The notes beneath the pieces were generated by a model that searched no databases, was not told the origin of the DNA, and worked only from the letters and a program-made list of their open reading frames with translations. Below are positions 25,266 through 36,036 of a DNA stretch of 64,000 bases, piece by piece (positions within the stretch are counted from its first letter, which is position 1; every line of letters begins with the position of its first letter). The stretch is from positions 1-64,000 of the forward strand of contig JBJHBT010000011.1 of the NCBI GenBank assembly GCA_050485645.1. The letters run 5' to 3'. The position numbers and the translations under genes are program-made. The DNA comes from JBJHBP01 sp050485645. Lineage in GTDB: Bacteria; Pseudomonadota; Gammaproteobacteria; Steroidobacterales; Rariloculaceae.

Positions 25266-26705
25266 TTGGGGGGACTGACAGCGCGTCTGCTGAATTTCAG
25301 GCGCGGCGAGCTGCCACTGGCGCTGCTCGCCGCCCTGTTCTATTTCTTCGTGCTCTGCGCGTATTTCTTGCTGCGTCCGGTTCGCGAGGCCATGGGCGTT
25401 TCGCGGGGCATGGATGACCTGCGCTGGCTGTTCATCGCCAGTGGCCTGGCCTCACTGGCGCTGGTGCTGGTTTTCGGCGGTATGGTCAGTCGCTGGGATC
25501 GACGCCGTTTCCTCACCTGCGGCTACCTGTTCGTGGTGGCGTGCCTGATCGTGTTCGCGGTTCTGCTGATCATCGATGCAATGGGCAGCGGCGGGCTGGT
25601 CGGCAGCAATGCCGGTACCACTTTCGCGCTCGTGGTCGGCTATTCGTTCTACATCTGGCTGAGCGTCATCAACCTGTTTGTGAATACGCTGTTCTGGGCG
25701 CTGATGGTGGACCTTTTCACCACCGACCAGGGCAAACGCATGTTTGCGTTCATTGGCATCGGCGGAACCCTCGGCGCTATTGCGGGCGGATCCGTGGCGA
25801 CGCTGGCTGGGGGTGCCAGCGAGTCGGTCTATCTAGCGCCCACCCTGATGCTGACAGGCGCGGGGCTGTTTGCGGCCGCCATCGTTGCGATGCTGTGCCT
25901 GGAACGCAAGTTGTCGGTCCTGAGTCCGGCGAACGGCGCGCCGGTCGATGCGCCGGCCACGAATGGTGTCGGAGAGCCTCTGGGCGGTGCATATGCCGAT
26001 GGCCTGAAGGCCGTCGCGGGGTCGCGCTACCTGGCCGGCATAGCCGGCTACATCGTGCTGATGGCGATCGCGAACACGATGATCTACTTCACGGTGGCCC
26101 AGGTGGTGCTGGAGCGGACCGATGTTTTCAGTGCCCGCGTGGGCAGTTTCGCTCAGTTCGATCTCTTGGCGCAGCTCGCCACGCTGATCACACAGGTGTT
26201 CATCACCACGCGGCTGATTCGCAGTCTGGGCGTCGGCTGGACCCTGACTTTGCTGCCGCTGGTGACGGTGACTGGTTTTGCGGTCCTGGCGATATGGCCG
26301 CTGTACGGCGTGCTGGCCATCTTCCAGGCCGTGCATCGCGCCACCCGATATGCGATATCACGACCCGCCCGGGAGACGTTGTTCAGCGTGGTGACACCGG
26401 CGCAGAAATACAAGGCCAAGTCGCTGATCGACGTGTTCGTCTATCGCGGTGGAGATATCGCCGGCGCCCTGCTGAACGGCCTGATGCGGGCATCGGGCCT
26501 GTCGCTGGTCGGGCTGGCTGTCGCAGTGCTGCCACTGGCGGCGCTGTGGGGCGTGCTGTCGCTGGCGCTGGGCAGGGCCCAGCAGCGGCGTGACACCTCG
26601 GCGACGGGCGCGGCGGAGGTGAGTGCGTCGTTCCTGCCGGATGCGTCGCTGCCGATCGGGAAGGCCGGACGGCGCCGGTCGCGCACCGCCGCTGATCAGC
26701 GGTAA
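25266..26705 (+). CDS. ATP/ADP-translocase-like (NTP/NDP exchanger) membrane carrier
   Basis: A 479-residue protein with about 12 membrane helices. The opening (FYFFVLCAYFLLRPVREAMG), the LMVDLFTTDQGKRMFAFIGIGGTLGAIAGG segment and the RPARETLFSVVTPAQKYKAKSLID motif are typical of the bacterial MFS branch related to Tlc nucleotide transporters. Free-living homologs are common and their substrate is not known; true nucleotide exchange is not implied. The start is TTG 25266, with GGAG about 10 bases upstream; no ATG lies nearby. It overlaps the end of glk by 10 bp, convergently. Confidence 0.8.
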   Translation: MGGLTARLLNFRRGELPLALLAALFYFFVLCAYFLLRPVREAMGVSRGMDDLRWLFIASGLASLALVLVFGGMVSRWDRRRFLTCGYLFVVACLIVFAVLLIIDAMGSGGLVGSNAGTTFALVVGYSFYIWLSVINLFVNTLFWALMVDLFTTDQGKRMFAFIGIGGTLGAIAGGSVATLAGGASESVYLAPTLMLTGAGLFAAAIVAMLCLERKLSVLSPANGAPVDAPATNGVGEPLGGAYADGLKAVAGSRYLAGIAGYIVLMAIANTMIYFTVAQVVLERTDVFSARVGSFAQFDLLAQLATLITQVFITTRLIRSLGVGWTLTLLPLVTVTGFAVLAIWPLYGVLAIFQAVHRATRYAISRPARETLFSVVTPAQKYKAKSLIDVFVYRGGDIAGALLNGLMRASGLSLVGLAVAVLPLAALWGVLSLALGRAQQRRDTSATGAAEVSASFLPDASLPIGKAGRRRSRTAADQR

Positions 26706-27640
26706 CCCAGCAGTCTGCGCAGTCCGCGCAGTGCCGGCAGCTTCTCGGTGATGACGAAGGTCGGAATCGCTTTCAGGTAGGCGCCGTATCGGCCCTTCGA
26801 TTCGAAACGGGTTCTGAAACCCGAGCGCGAGAAGGTGGTCAGCAGGCTGGGCACGATGCCGCCACCGATGTAGACCCCGCCTCGCGCACCGACAGTCAAT
26901 GCGAGATCCGATGCCACCGTGCCCAGGATATCGAAGAACATCGCGACCGCCTTCAGTGCCAGCGGGTCTCCCTGTGCCGCCAGTGTCGTGACCTCGAGTG
27001 GTGTCGGCCGGGTGGACGGCGTACGTCCGTCCAGCTGACTGAGGGCATCATGCAGGTTGACGAGACCGGGACCGGACAGGACGCGTTCCGCGGAACAGTG
27101 CCCGAACTGCTGGCGAAGCAGCGTGATGACCCTGTCTTCGTCCTCGTTCGCGGCTGCCAGCGTGACGTGGCCACCCTCGCCACTGGCGAGCGCCCATGTG
27201 TCGGCAGTGGGAACCAGGCTCGCCACACCAAGGCCCGAGCCCGGGCCCAGTGCAGCCAGCGTCGATCGCGAGATTTCCGCGCCGCCACCAACCTGTTGCC
27301 GGTCACTGGTGGAAATGTCCGGCAGCGCCCAGGCCACGGCGCTGAAATCGTTGACCACCATCAGTCGTGACAGATCGAACCGGTCGCGCAACTGAAGCTG
27401 TGAGAACCGCCAGTCGATGTTCGTCATCCGCACCTCGTCGCCGACGATGGGCGCGGCAATCGCCAGCGCGGCGCGGCGCGGCCGGTCGCTGGCGCGCCGG
27501 TGGTCCAGATAGATGCTGAGCAGCCCCTCCACGCCGGTGAAGTCGACGTTGCGAAACACCTCGGCCGCCAGCATGCGTCCCCGGTCGTCCAGCAGGGCGC
27601 ATCGTGAATTGGTTGCGCCGATGTCAGCAATAAGATCCAT
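26696..27640 (-). CDS. glk: Glucokinase
   Basis: A 314-residue enzyme of the E. coli-type Glk family (ROK-distinct). It has the phosphate-binding loop LIADIGATNSRCALL at the N-terminus, LMVVNDFSAVAWALP, LGPGSGLGVASL and ASGEGGHVTLAAANEDE, which carry the sugar-binding residues. It phosphorylates glucose with ATP in the cytoplasm. The ATG at 27640 is chosen because DIGATN begins there. Convergent with the carrier gene; downstream of the DUF465 gene, probably in one transcript with it and cysQ. Confidence 0.92.
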   Translation of the reverse strand: MDLIADIGATNSRCALLDDRGRMLAAEVFRNVDFTGVEGLLSIYLDHRRASDRPRRAALAIAAPIVGDEVRMTNIDWRFSQLQLRDRFDLSRLMVVNDFSAVAWALPDISTSDRQQVGGGAEISRSTLAALGPGSGLGVASLVPTADTWALASGEGGHVTLAAANEDEDRVITLLRQQFGHCSAERVLSGPGLVNLHDALSQLDGRTPSTRPTPLEVTTLAAQGDPLALKAVAMFFDILGTVASDLALTVGARGGVYIGGGIVPSLLTTFSRSGFRTRFESKGRYGAYLKAIPTFVITEKLPALRGLRRLLGYR

Positions 27641-27659
27641 GAAGGGCTGTTGCGGGTGG

Positions 27660-27875
27660 TCAGGCGTTGAGGTCGGGAATGCGATCGCTCTCCAGGTGAG
27701 CAATCATGTCCTTGATCATCAGCCTGCGCTTCTTCAGGCGGCGCAGCATGATCTGATCCACCTGCGGATCACTGGCGAGTCTGTTGATCACGTGGTCCAG
27801 ATCCTGATGTTCGATGCGCAGCTGCTTCAGCCGCTCGACGTTCCGGAAGGTCTCTGTATCGATGTTCCGGTCCAT
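27660..27875 (-). CDS. DUF465 (YdcH-like) small protein
   Basis: 71 residues, mostly helical, beginning MDRNIDTETFRNVERLKQL with a basic middle (LRRLKKRRLMIKDMI). It matches the DUF465/YdcH family of short coiled-coil proteins. Three bases separate it from cysQ upstream and 19 from glk downstream. Role unknown; family members are broadly conserved. Confidence 0.8.
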   Translation of the reverse strand: MDRNIDTETFRNVERLKQLRIEHQDLDHVINRLASDPQVDQIMLRRLKKRRLMIKDMIAHLESDRIPDLNA

Positions 27876-27878
27876 GGG

Positions 27879-28685
27879 TCAGTTTCGCAAAGGCTCCAGC
27901 CAGTCGCGGCTCCGGTCGCCGTACGCAAAAAAGTGCGGATTGAGTATCTCGCGTTTGGTGTTGTACCGCAGCGGCCGTCCCGCGTCGTCCATCATAACTC
28001 CGCCGGCACATTCCAGCACAGCCTGAGCGGCCGCCGTATCCCATTCGCTGGTCGGACCCAGTCGCGGATAGATGTCGGCGCGACCTTCGGCCACCAGGCA
28101 GATCTTCAGCGAGCTGCCCATGGACACGATCTCGTGCGGTCCGATGCGCTCCAGGTAGCCGGCCAGCGCGGTGCCGGCATGACTGCGGCTGCCGACAACA
28201 CGCACCGGTTCGGGTGCGCTGCGGCGCACGGCTATGGCGCGCGCCGGTGAGTCGGCGTTCCGGGCGAACGCACCGATGCCGCGGGCGCCGTAGTAACACA
28301 CGCCCGTCGCGGGCGCGAGCACCACGCCGAGGATTGCTTCGTGGCCGTCGATCAGGGCAATGTTCACGGTGAATTCACCGTTGCGCTTGATGAACTCCCT
28401 GGTGCCGTCCAGCGGGTCGATCAGCCAGTAGCGCGGCCAGTCCAGCCGCGTCGTGTCCTGCGGGTCGAAGGTCTCTTCGGATAGAACCGGTGTCCGTGGA
28501 TCGATGCGCGCAAGGCCGGCGCTGATCACCCGGTCCGCCGCCCGGTCGGCCTCGGTCAGCGGTGAGCTGTCGTCCTTGAATTCAACCGCAAAGTCCTTTG
28601 CGTACACAGCGAGAATCGCGTCGCCCGCTTCGCCGGCCACGGCCAGTACCTGATCCAGAAGGTGGGAGTCGATCGGCTGTGTCAT
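27879..28685 (-). CDS. cysQ: 3'(2'),5'-bisphosphate nucleotidase
   Basis: A 268-residue inositol-phosphatase-fold enzyme. Metal-site motifs are EFKDDSSPLTEADRAAD, LSEE and WLIDPLDGTREFIKRN; the C-terminal SEWDTAAAQAVLECAGG completes the site. It removes phosphate from PAP produced during sulfate assimilation. It starts at 28685 and is divergent from the yrfG-like phosphatase, a neighbour also found in pseudomonads. NudE, often between or beside them, is absent here. Confidence 0.92.
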   Translation of the reverse strand: MTQPIDSHLLDQVLAVAGEAGDAILAVYAKDFAVEFKDDSSPLTEADRAADRVISAGLARIDPRTPVLSEETFDPQDTTRLDWPRYWLIDPLDGTREFIKRNGEFTVNIALIDGHEAILGVVLAPATGVCYYGARGIGAFARNADSPARAIAVRRSAPEPVRVVGSRSHAGTALAGYLERIGPHEIVSMGSSLKICLVAEGRADIYPRLGPTSEWDTAAAQAVLECAGGVMMDDAGRPLRYNTKREILNPHFFAYGDRSRDWLEPLRN

Positions 28686-28776
28686 TCGTGCATCTCCGGT
28701 AGCATGATAGTCGGGTCAGGCAGCTGATTGCCTGCGCCGGACAGACAGGACGGTTTGTGTGCCATGAGTGTGTGCC

Positions 28777-29472
28777 ATGAGAATGAGTGACAGCTCGCCA
28801 GGTTGCCCGGGCACGGCGTCCGTGGTCGTCGACTGGGAGCACATCGATACGGTGCTGGTCGACATGGATGGCACGCTGCTGGATCTGGCCTTCGACAATT
28901 TCTTCTGGCGGCATCTCGTGCCGGCCTGCTATGCCAGCGTTTCGGGGCTGACGATCGACCAGGCGGTGGCGGCGGTCATGCAGCGTTCGCGCCGGCTGAG
29001 CGGTCAGCTCGAGTGGTATTGCCTTGATCACTGGGGGGAGGCGTTGGGTATGGATCTGGCCCTGCTCAAGCATTCGCAGAGCGACCGCATCCGCTATCTT
29101 CCGGGTGCGCGCGAGTTCCTCCAGTCGGTGCGCGCACGTGGCAAGGTGCTGAAAATCGTCACCAACGCGCATCGGGCCGCGGTTGCGGTCAAGGTCGCGC
29201 GGACCGGGCTCGACGTCCTGGTCGACGAGGTGATCTCCTCTCATGACTACCGGGTGCCGAAGGAAAGCAGCGCCTTCTGGCAGCGACTCTGCGAACACCA
29301 TCCGCTGAACCCCGAACGCACGATGCTGATCGAGGACAGCATCGCGGTGCTCGAGGCGGCCCGCGCTTTCGGCATCGGCCACACCTTTGCAATTGCACGG
29401 CCCGATTCGCAGCTGCCTGGCAATCGTATCGGCGGCTTTGCGGCAGTCGAGCACATCGGCGAGCTGATATGA
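28777..29472 (+). CDS. yrfG: HAD-family GMP/IMP nucleotidase (YrfG-like)
   Basis: A 231-residue HAD phosphatase. Motif I is VLVDMDGTLLDLAFDN, motif II Thr lies in KIVTNAHRAAV, and motif III/IV is seen in KVPRESSAFW-like VPKESSAF and MLIEDSIAVLEAA. It matches the YrfG/GMP-IMP 5'-nucleotidase group by position beside cysQ and by length. ATG 28777 is used; a GTG at 28768 is also in frame. It is convergent with rhlB, 14 bp away. Confidence 0.82.
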   Translation: MRMSDSSPGCPGTASVVVDWEHIDTVLVDMDGTLLDLAFDNFFWRHLVPACYASVSGLTIDQAVAAVMQRSRRLSGQLEWYCLDHWGEALGMDLALLKHSQSDRIRYLPGAREFLQSVRARGKVLKIVTNAHRAAVAVKVARTGLDVLVDEVISSHDYRVPKESSAFWQRLCEHHPLNPERTMLIEDSIAVLEAARAFGIGHTFAIARPDSQLPGNRIGGFAAVEHIGELI

Positions 29473-29486
29473 GGCGGCAGGCTTAC

Positions 29487-30821
29487 TCAGGCGCGATGGC
29501 GCCGACGGTTGCGCGATGCGCCGCCGGCGTTGCCGGAGCTGCCACCGGAGCGCCCCCCGCCTGATCGCGGCGGCCCGCCGGGCCGCGGACCACGCTTGCG
29601 GGCAGGTGCGCGGCTGATCTGTTGCATGTCTTCGGCGGCCACCGCTTCCACGGGGATTTTGCGGCCGATATAGGCTTCGATGTCCGGCAGTGTCACCACG
29701 TATTCCTCGCAGCCGAAGCTGATGGCATCGCCGCTGGCGCCGGCGCGCGCGGTGCGACCGATGCGATGCACATAGTCTTCCGGGTCCTGCGGCAGGTCGA
29801 AATTGAACACGTGGCTGACGTCTTCCACATGCAGTCCACGGGAAGCCACATCGGTGGCTATCAGCACCGGCAGATCACCGGACTGGAAGTCCCGCAGCAT
29901 GCTCAGCCGCTTGCGTTGCGGCACATCGCCGGACAGCGCCGCCGCCTTGATGTCGTTGGCGTTGAGCTCATCCTGAAGTCGCTCGGCGGCGCGCCGCGTA
30001 TTGACGAACACCATCGTTCGCTGTGCGTCCATTCGGCGCAGCAGTGTGATCAGCAGCGGCACCTTTTCGTCGTTGGACGGAAAATAGATGCACTGACGGA
30101 TCCGTTCGACCGTCATCTTCTCAGGTTCTATGCGCACCAGCTCGGGCTCGTTCATGTGCTCGTAGGCCAGCTCGAGTACGCGATGCGAAAGCGTTGCCGA
30201 GAACAGCATGTTGAGCCGTCGGTCGCGGCGCGGCATGCGCCGCAGCAGATAGCGGATGTCCTTGATGAATCCCAGATCGAACATGCGGTCCGCTTCGTCC
30301 AGCACCAGGACGTTCAGGCGGTCGAAGCTGAAGACGCCCTGCTTGAAGTAGTCGATGATGCGACCTGGTGTGCCGATCAGCACATCCAGACCTTCTTCCA
30401 GTGCGCGACGCTGCTTGTCATAGTCGGTGCCGCCGTAGGCAAGTCCGAGCCGGAACGGCAGGTGTGCACCGAGGACCACGGCGTCGTTGTAGATCTGTAC
30501 GGCCAGTTCGCGCGTTGGTGCAAGCACCAGGGCGCGGGGCCCATGTCTGCTGTTCGGTTCGGCGGTGTTCTGCAGACGATGGAACAGTGCCAGCAGGAAG
30601 GCCGCGGTCTTGCCGGTGCCGGTCTGAGCCTGGCCGGCCACATCGCGACCCTGCAGTGCGATCGGCAGGGTGCTCTTCTGGATCGGGGTGCACAACGTGA
30701 AGCCCACGTCACGAATGCCGCTCATCAGCGGTTCGGACAGCGGCAGATCGGTAAACTTCAGGTCGCTGAGATGGGCGCCCGGTTCAGGTTCTTTAGAGGT
30801 ATTGGTATCTGACACTTGCAA
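29487..30821 (-). CDS. rhlB: ATP-dependent RNA helicase RhlB
   Basis: A 444-residue DEAD-box helicase. The opening LSDLKFTDLPLSEPLMSGI, motif I AQTGTGKT (65-72), DEAD (175-178), SAT (in MLFSATLSHR) and HRIGRTARAGASG are all present. LGLAYGGTDYDKQ and DLGFIKDIR are specific to RhlB. The C-terminus is Arg/Gly/Ser-rich, as in RhlB proteins that bind RNase E. It unwinds RNA in the degradosome. It is divergent from trxA-rho, the classic gammaproteobacterial arrangement. Confidence 0.93.
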   Translation of the reverse strand: MQVSDTNTSKEPEPGAHLSDLKFTDLPLSEPLMSGIRDVGFTLCTPIQKSTLPIALQGRDVAGQAQTGTGKTAAFLLALFHRLQNTAEPNSRHGPRALVLAPTRELAVQIYNDAVVLGAHLPFRLGLAYGGTDYDKQRRALEEGLDVLIGTPGRIIDYFKQGVFSFDRLNVLVLDEADRMFDLGFIKDIRYLLRRMPRRDRRLNMLFSATLSHRVLELAYEHMNEPELVRIEPEKMTVERIRQCIYFPSNDEKVPLLITLLRRMDAQRTMVFVNTRRAAERLQDELNANDIKAAALSGDVPQRKRLSMLRDFQSGDLPVLIATDVASRGLHVEDVSHVFNFDLPQDPEDYVHRIGRTARAGASGDAISFGCEEYVVTLPDIEAYIGRKIPVEAVAAEDMQQISRAPARKRGPRPGGPPRSGGGRSGGSSGNAGGASRNRRRHRA

Positions 30822-31097
30822 ATTTCATGGTTGGCGGTCCAAAATAGGCCATTGAGCAGGGTACTCACCCGCGCAGACTTCCACAGAACTCCCGCGAGCC
30901 TCACAAGGAAGCGACCAGCAGCGACATTGTGCCTGACCCGCCGGGCACCGTCACCTGCGGAGTTTCCCCTACAGTCAGTCACTTGAGACATGGCCGGCAG
31001 GGGCAGGTCCAGAAATACGGCAGGTCCGGCCCTGGGGGTCCGGTTATTCGGGGTAGTGGCCGGGGGGTCAGAGTATCCAAGCCTGGAATATCCAAGG

Positions 31098-31463
31098 ATG
31101 AGCTACGTGACTGATCAGATCGTACACACCACCGATTCCACTTTTGAATCCGACGTAATCAAGGCCGACAAGCCTGTTCTGCTCGACTTCTGGGCAGAAT
31201 GGTGCGGCCCATGCAAGATGATCGCGCCGGTGCTGGATGACATCGCCGAACGATTCAAGGATCGTCTGCGTGTCGCCAAACTCAATATCGACGAAAACCC
31301 GCAGACGCCGCCGAAGTACAACATCCGCGGCATCCCGACACTGTTGCTGTTCAACAACGGCTCCGTCGTCGCGCAGCAGGTCGGGGCCGTCTCCCGGGCC
31401 CAGCTCGAAACGTTCCTGTCCACACATCTGGACCGGTCCGCGAACAACGGTTCCGGTGTCTGA
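31098..31463 (+). CDS. trxA: Thioredoxin 1
   Basis: A 121-residue thioredoxin with active site WCGPC (35-39) in LLDFWAEWCGPCKMIAPVL and cis-Pro in RGIPTLLLFNNG. ATG 31098 is chosen; the frame start at 30990 adds a low-complexity leader with no homology. It reduces cytoplasmic disulfides. It has a slightly longer C-terminal tail (DRSANNGSGV) than E. coli TrxA. 276 bp of divergent promoter region separates it from rhlB. Confidence 0.95.
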   Translation: MSYVTDQIVHTTDSTFESDVIKADKPVLLDFWAEWCGPCKMIAPVLDDIAERFKDRLRVAKLNIDENPQTPPKYNIRGIPTLLLFNNGSVVAQQVGAVSRAQLETFLSTHLDRSANNGSGV

Positions 31464-31506
31464 ACAGGCGCCGGCAGGAATTTTTGATGACTTCTGGTAG
31501 ACACCT

Positions 31507-32946
<1,440 letters not shown>

Positions 32947-33064
32947 GGCAAAAGCGCTGACGCAGGACGCGTTGCGAATAACGGCCCGCCGGCTGTCCGC
33001 CGGCGGAGCGTCGGTCCGCTTCAGAACCTGAGGCGGGTCTCAGATGCGGGACCGGGTCGAAGTT

Positions 33065-34414
33065 TCAGGTCTGCCGCCCACTGTCCGGACCGGTCTGTCC
33101 GCCCTTTTCGCGGGCGAGTTCCCGGGCGAGCGCCCGATGACCGATATCACGGCGGTAGAACATTCCATCCCAGCTGATGCCGGTGATCGACCGGTACACC
33201 CGGCTGCGGGCGTCGCCGACCGTATCACCCAGGCCGACGGCGCACAGCACTCTGCCGCCATCGGTCACAACCCGTCCCTGTCCGTCCTGGCGTGTGCCGG
33301 CGTGGAATACCTTCACTGACGGATCACTGATGGCTGTGAGCCCACGGATCTCGTCGCCCCTGCGACAGACGCCGGGATAGCCGCCACTTGCGAGTACGAC
33401 GCCAATCGCCGCCCGGGTATCCCATTCAACGGTGACCGAACGCAGCTTGCCTTTCGTGCCGGCCAGCAGCAGCAACGCCAGATCGGACTTGAGCCGGCAC
33501 AGGATGGGTTGTGTCTCCGGGTCGCCCAGCCGACAGTTGAATTCCACCACGCTGGGATTGCCCTGAGCATCGATCATCAGGCCCGCATAGAGAAATCCGC
33601 GGTACGGGATTCCATCGCTGGCCAGGCCCCTGACGGTCGGGATCATGATGTCGTCCATCACGCGCCGGTGCACGGCGTCCGTGACCACGGGCGCGGGAGA
33701 ATAGGCGCCCATGCCGCCGGTGTTGGGTCCCCGGTCGCCTTCGTCGCGGGCCTTGTGGTCCTGCGAACTGGCCAGCGGCAGGATGTCCGTACCATCGACC
33801 AGCGCGATGAAGCTCGCTTCCTCACCGTCCAGAAACGCTTCGATCACGACCTCGGCACCGGCATCGCCGAAGGTGCCGGCCTCGAGGATATCGCGCAGTG
33901 CGCGCTCCGCTTCCGCCGCCGTTGCCGCGACGGTCACGCCCTTGCCGGCTGCCAGGCCGTCCGCCTTGATGACGATCGGAGTGCCGTTGGCGCGCACGTA
34001 GTCCAGCGCCGGTTGCAGGCTGTCGAATCGTGCGTAGGCGGCGGTCGGTATGCCATGACGCGTCAGGAACTCCTTCGCGAACGCCTTGGAGCCTTCCAGT
34101 CTTGCTGCTGCCGCAACCGGACCGAAGCAGGCCAGCCCATGTGCCTGGAAGCGGTCGACTATGCCGGCGACCAGCGGCTGCTCGGGGCCGACAACGGTGA
34201 GATCCACGGCCTCCCGCAGCGCCAGTGCGATCAGCGCGTCCATGTCCGTGGCCGTCACGGCGACGTTGCGCACCCGCGATTCGGTCGCGGTACCGGCATT
34301 GCCCGGTGCCACGATGACTTCGTCGACGAGGGGCGATGCCGCCAGCCGCCAGGCCAGGGCGTGCTCGCGCCCACCGCTGCCGACAATCAGAATCTTGATG
34401 GGATCCTCGTGCAC
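33065..34414 (-). CDS. purD: Phosphoribosylamine-glycine ligase
   Basis: A 449-residue ATP-grasp enzyme, 20 residues longer than E. coli PurD. It starts KILIVGSGGREHALAWRLA; the central PIVIKADGLAAGKGV is the ATP-binding loop, and NTGGMGAYSPAP and VEFNCRLGDPETQ are conserved. Step 2 of purine synthesis. GTG start. It lies downstream of purH (20 bp), both after fis. Convergent with rho. Confidence 0.95.
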   Translation of the reverse strand: MHEDPIKILIVGSGGREHALAWRLAASPLVDEVIVAPGNAGTATESRVRNVAVTATDMDALIALALREAVDLTVVGPEQPLVAGIVDRFQAHGLACFGPVAAAARLEGSKAFAKEFLTRHGIPTAAYARFDSLQPALDYVRANGTPIVIKADGLAAGKGVTVAATAAEAERALRDILEAGTFGDAGAEVVIEAFLDGEEASFIALVDGTDILPLASSQDHKARDEGDRGPNTGGMGAYSPAPVVTDAVHRRVMDDIMIPTVRGLASDGIPYRGFLYAGLMIDAQGNPSVVEFNCRLGDPETQPILCRLKSDLALLLLAGTKGKLRSVTVEWDTRAAIGVVLASGGYPGVCRRGDEIRGLTAISDPSVKVFHAGTRQDGQGRVVTDGGRVLCAVGLGDTVGDARSRVYRSITGISWDGMFYRRDIGHRALARELAREKGGQTGPDSGRQT

Positions 34415-34434
34415 GTTACGCTGCCGTTGCGGTG

Positions 34435-36015
34435 TCAGTGTCGAAAGTGTCGCATGCCGGTGAACACCATTGCCATGTCGTGCTCATCGGCGGCCCTGAT
34501 GACCTCTTCGTCGCGAAGCGAACCACCGGGCTGGATGACGGCGCGGATGCCATGTTCAGCGGCGGTATCCAGGCCATCGCGAAATGGAAAGAAGGCATCC
34601 GATGCCATGACGCAGCCGGTCAGCGAAATCCCTTCGTCGGCCGCCTTGAGCGCGGCAATACGTGAGCTCACTACGCGGCTCATCTGGCCGGCGCCGATAC
34701 CCAGTGTTCTGCCACCGCCGGCATAGACGATGGCATTGGACTTGACATACTTCGCGAGGATCCAGGCGAACCGGAGATCGGCGAGTTCCTGTTGCGTGGG
34801 TGCGCGACGGGTGACGGTGCGCACAGTGACCTGATCCAGGCTGCCGGTATCGGCGTCCTGTACCAGAACCCCTCCGGCGATGCTGCGCAGGAGGGGTTCT
34901 CTGCCGGGTGCGGCTCGGGCGTCGACTTCCAGAATCCGGATGCCAGGCTTGGTTGCGAAGGCCTCCAGGGCATGGTGCGAAAAGCCTGGCGCCACGATCA
35001 CCTCCGCGAACTGCCGCTCGACAATCGCCTGTGCGGCGTCGCCCTCGACCGACCGGTTGAATGCAATCACACCGCCAAACGCCGAGGTCGGGTCGGTGCT
35101 GCAGGCGCTCAGGTAGGCGGCGCGTCCCGAGTCGGCAACCGCAGCGCCACAGGGATTACCATGCTTCACGATTACCACGGCGGTGCCATCCAGTGCACGC
35201 GCGCATTCCAGCGCGGCATCGGCATCGGCGTAGTTATTGTAGGACAAGGGTTTACCCTGATGCTGCCGCGCCGCCGGCAGCGACCCGGCGATGTCGCCGG
35301 GCAGGCGGTATACGGCGCCCTGCTGATGCGGGTTTTCGCCATAGCGCAGCGATTCACCGCCGGTAAGCGTAATGGTCAGACGCGGCGGAAAGGGCGAACT
35401 GCCGCGCCCACTGCCGGATGGTGCCGACTCAGTGTCCGCGGTCGCCGACAGATAAGCGCTGATCGCGGCGTCGTAGGACGATGTATGAGCGTAGGCGCTG
35501 GCGGCAAGCCTGCGTCGCGTGACGGCATCCGGACCGCCGTGTTCCAGGGCGGCAAGCACGGCGGGATAGTCGCCGCTGTCGACGATGACGGTGACGCGGT
35601 CGTGATTCTTGGCTGCGGCGCGAATCATGGCCGGGCCGCCCACATCGATGTTCTCGATGGCGTCGGCCAGTGTGGCATCCGGATTGGCGATGGTTTTCCG
35701 AAACGGGTAGAGATTCACGGCGATGACGTCGATCGGCCGGATTCCATGCTCGGCCAGCGCATCATCGTCCACGTCGCGGCGTGCCAGCAGGGCGCCGTGC
35801 ACGGCCGGATGCAGCGTCTTGACCCGGCCATCCATCATTTCCGGAAAACCTGTGAGGTCGGATACGCCGATGACTTCGAGGCCGGCCTCCCGCAGGATTC
35901 GTGCGGTGCCACCGGTGGATACGAGTTCGAATCCCAGGCGCACCAGTCCCCGAGCGAATTCAGTCAGGCCGGTCTTGTCGGAGACGCTCAGCAGGGCGCG
36001 TCGGCGGGTGCTCAT
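34435..36015 (-). CDS. purH: AICAR formyltransferase / IMP cyclohydrolase
   Basis: A 526-residue bifunctional enzyme. The N-terminal MGS-like cyclohydrolase domain (ALLSVSDKTGLTEFARGLV, STGGTARILREAG, VKTLHPAVHGALLARR) is followed by the formyltransferase (NPHQQGAVY, IVKHGNPCGAA, ASDAFFPFRDGLD). It performs the last two steps of IMP synthesis. The order fis-purH-purD is conserved in gammaproteobacteria. Confidence 0.95.
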   Translation of the reverse strand: MSTRRRALLSVSDKTGLTEFARGLVRLGFELVSTGGTARILREAGLEVIGVSDLTGFPEMMDGRVKTLHPAVHGALLARRDVDDDALAEHGIRPIDVIAVNLYPFRKTIANPDATLADAIENIDVGGPAMIRAAAKNHDRVTVIVDSGDYPAVLAALEHGGPDAVTRRRLAASAYAHTSSYDAAISAYLSATADTESAPSGSGRGSSPFPPRLTITLTGGESLRYGENPHQQGAVYRLPGDIAGSLPAARQHQGKPLSYNNYADADAALECARALDGTAVVIVKHGNPCGAAVADSGRAAYLSACSTDPTSAFGGVIAFNRSVEGDAAQAIVERQFAEVIVAPGFSHHALEAFATKPGIRILEVDARAAPGREPLLRSIAGGVLVQDADTGSLDQVTVRTVTRRAPTQQELADLRFAWILAKYVKSNAIVYAGGGRTLGIGAGQMSRVVSSRIAALKAADEGISLTGCVMASDAFFPFRDGLDTAAEHGIRAVIQPGGSLRDEEVIRAADEHDMAMVFTGMRHFRH

Positions 36016-36036
36016 GTGCGGTTCACTCGTGTCCGC

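Noticed and set aside
24992..25417. Plus frame in the divergent intergenic region
   Set aside because: Crosses the dyad and overlaps the carrier gene in another frame; composition is not protein-like.
32987..33005. GC-rich hairpin between rho and purD as terminator
   Set aside because: Stem of seven bp without a T-run on either strand; could be chance in GC-rich DNA, so not listed as a terminator.
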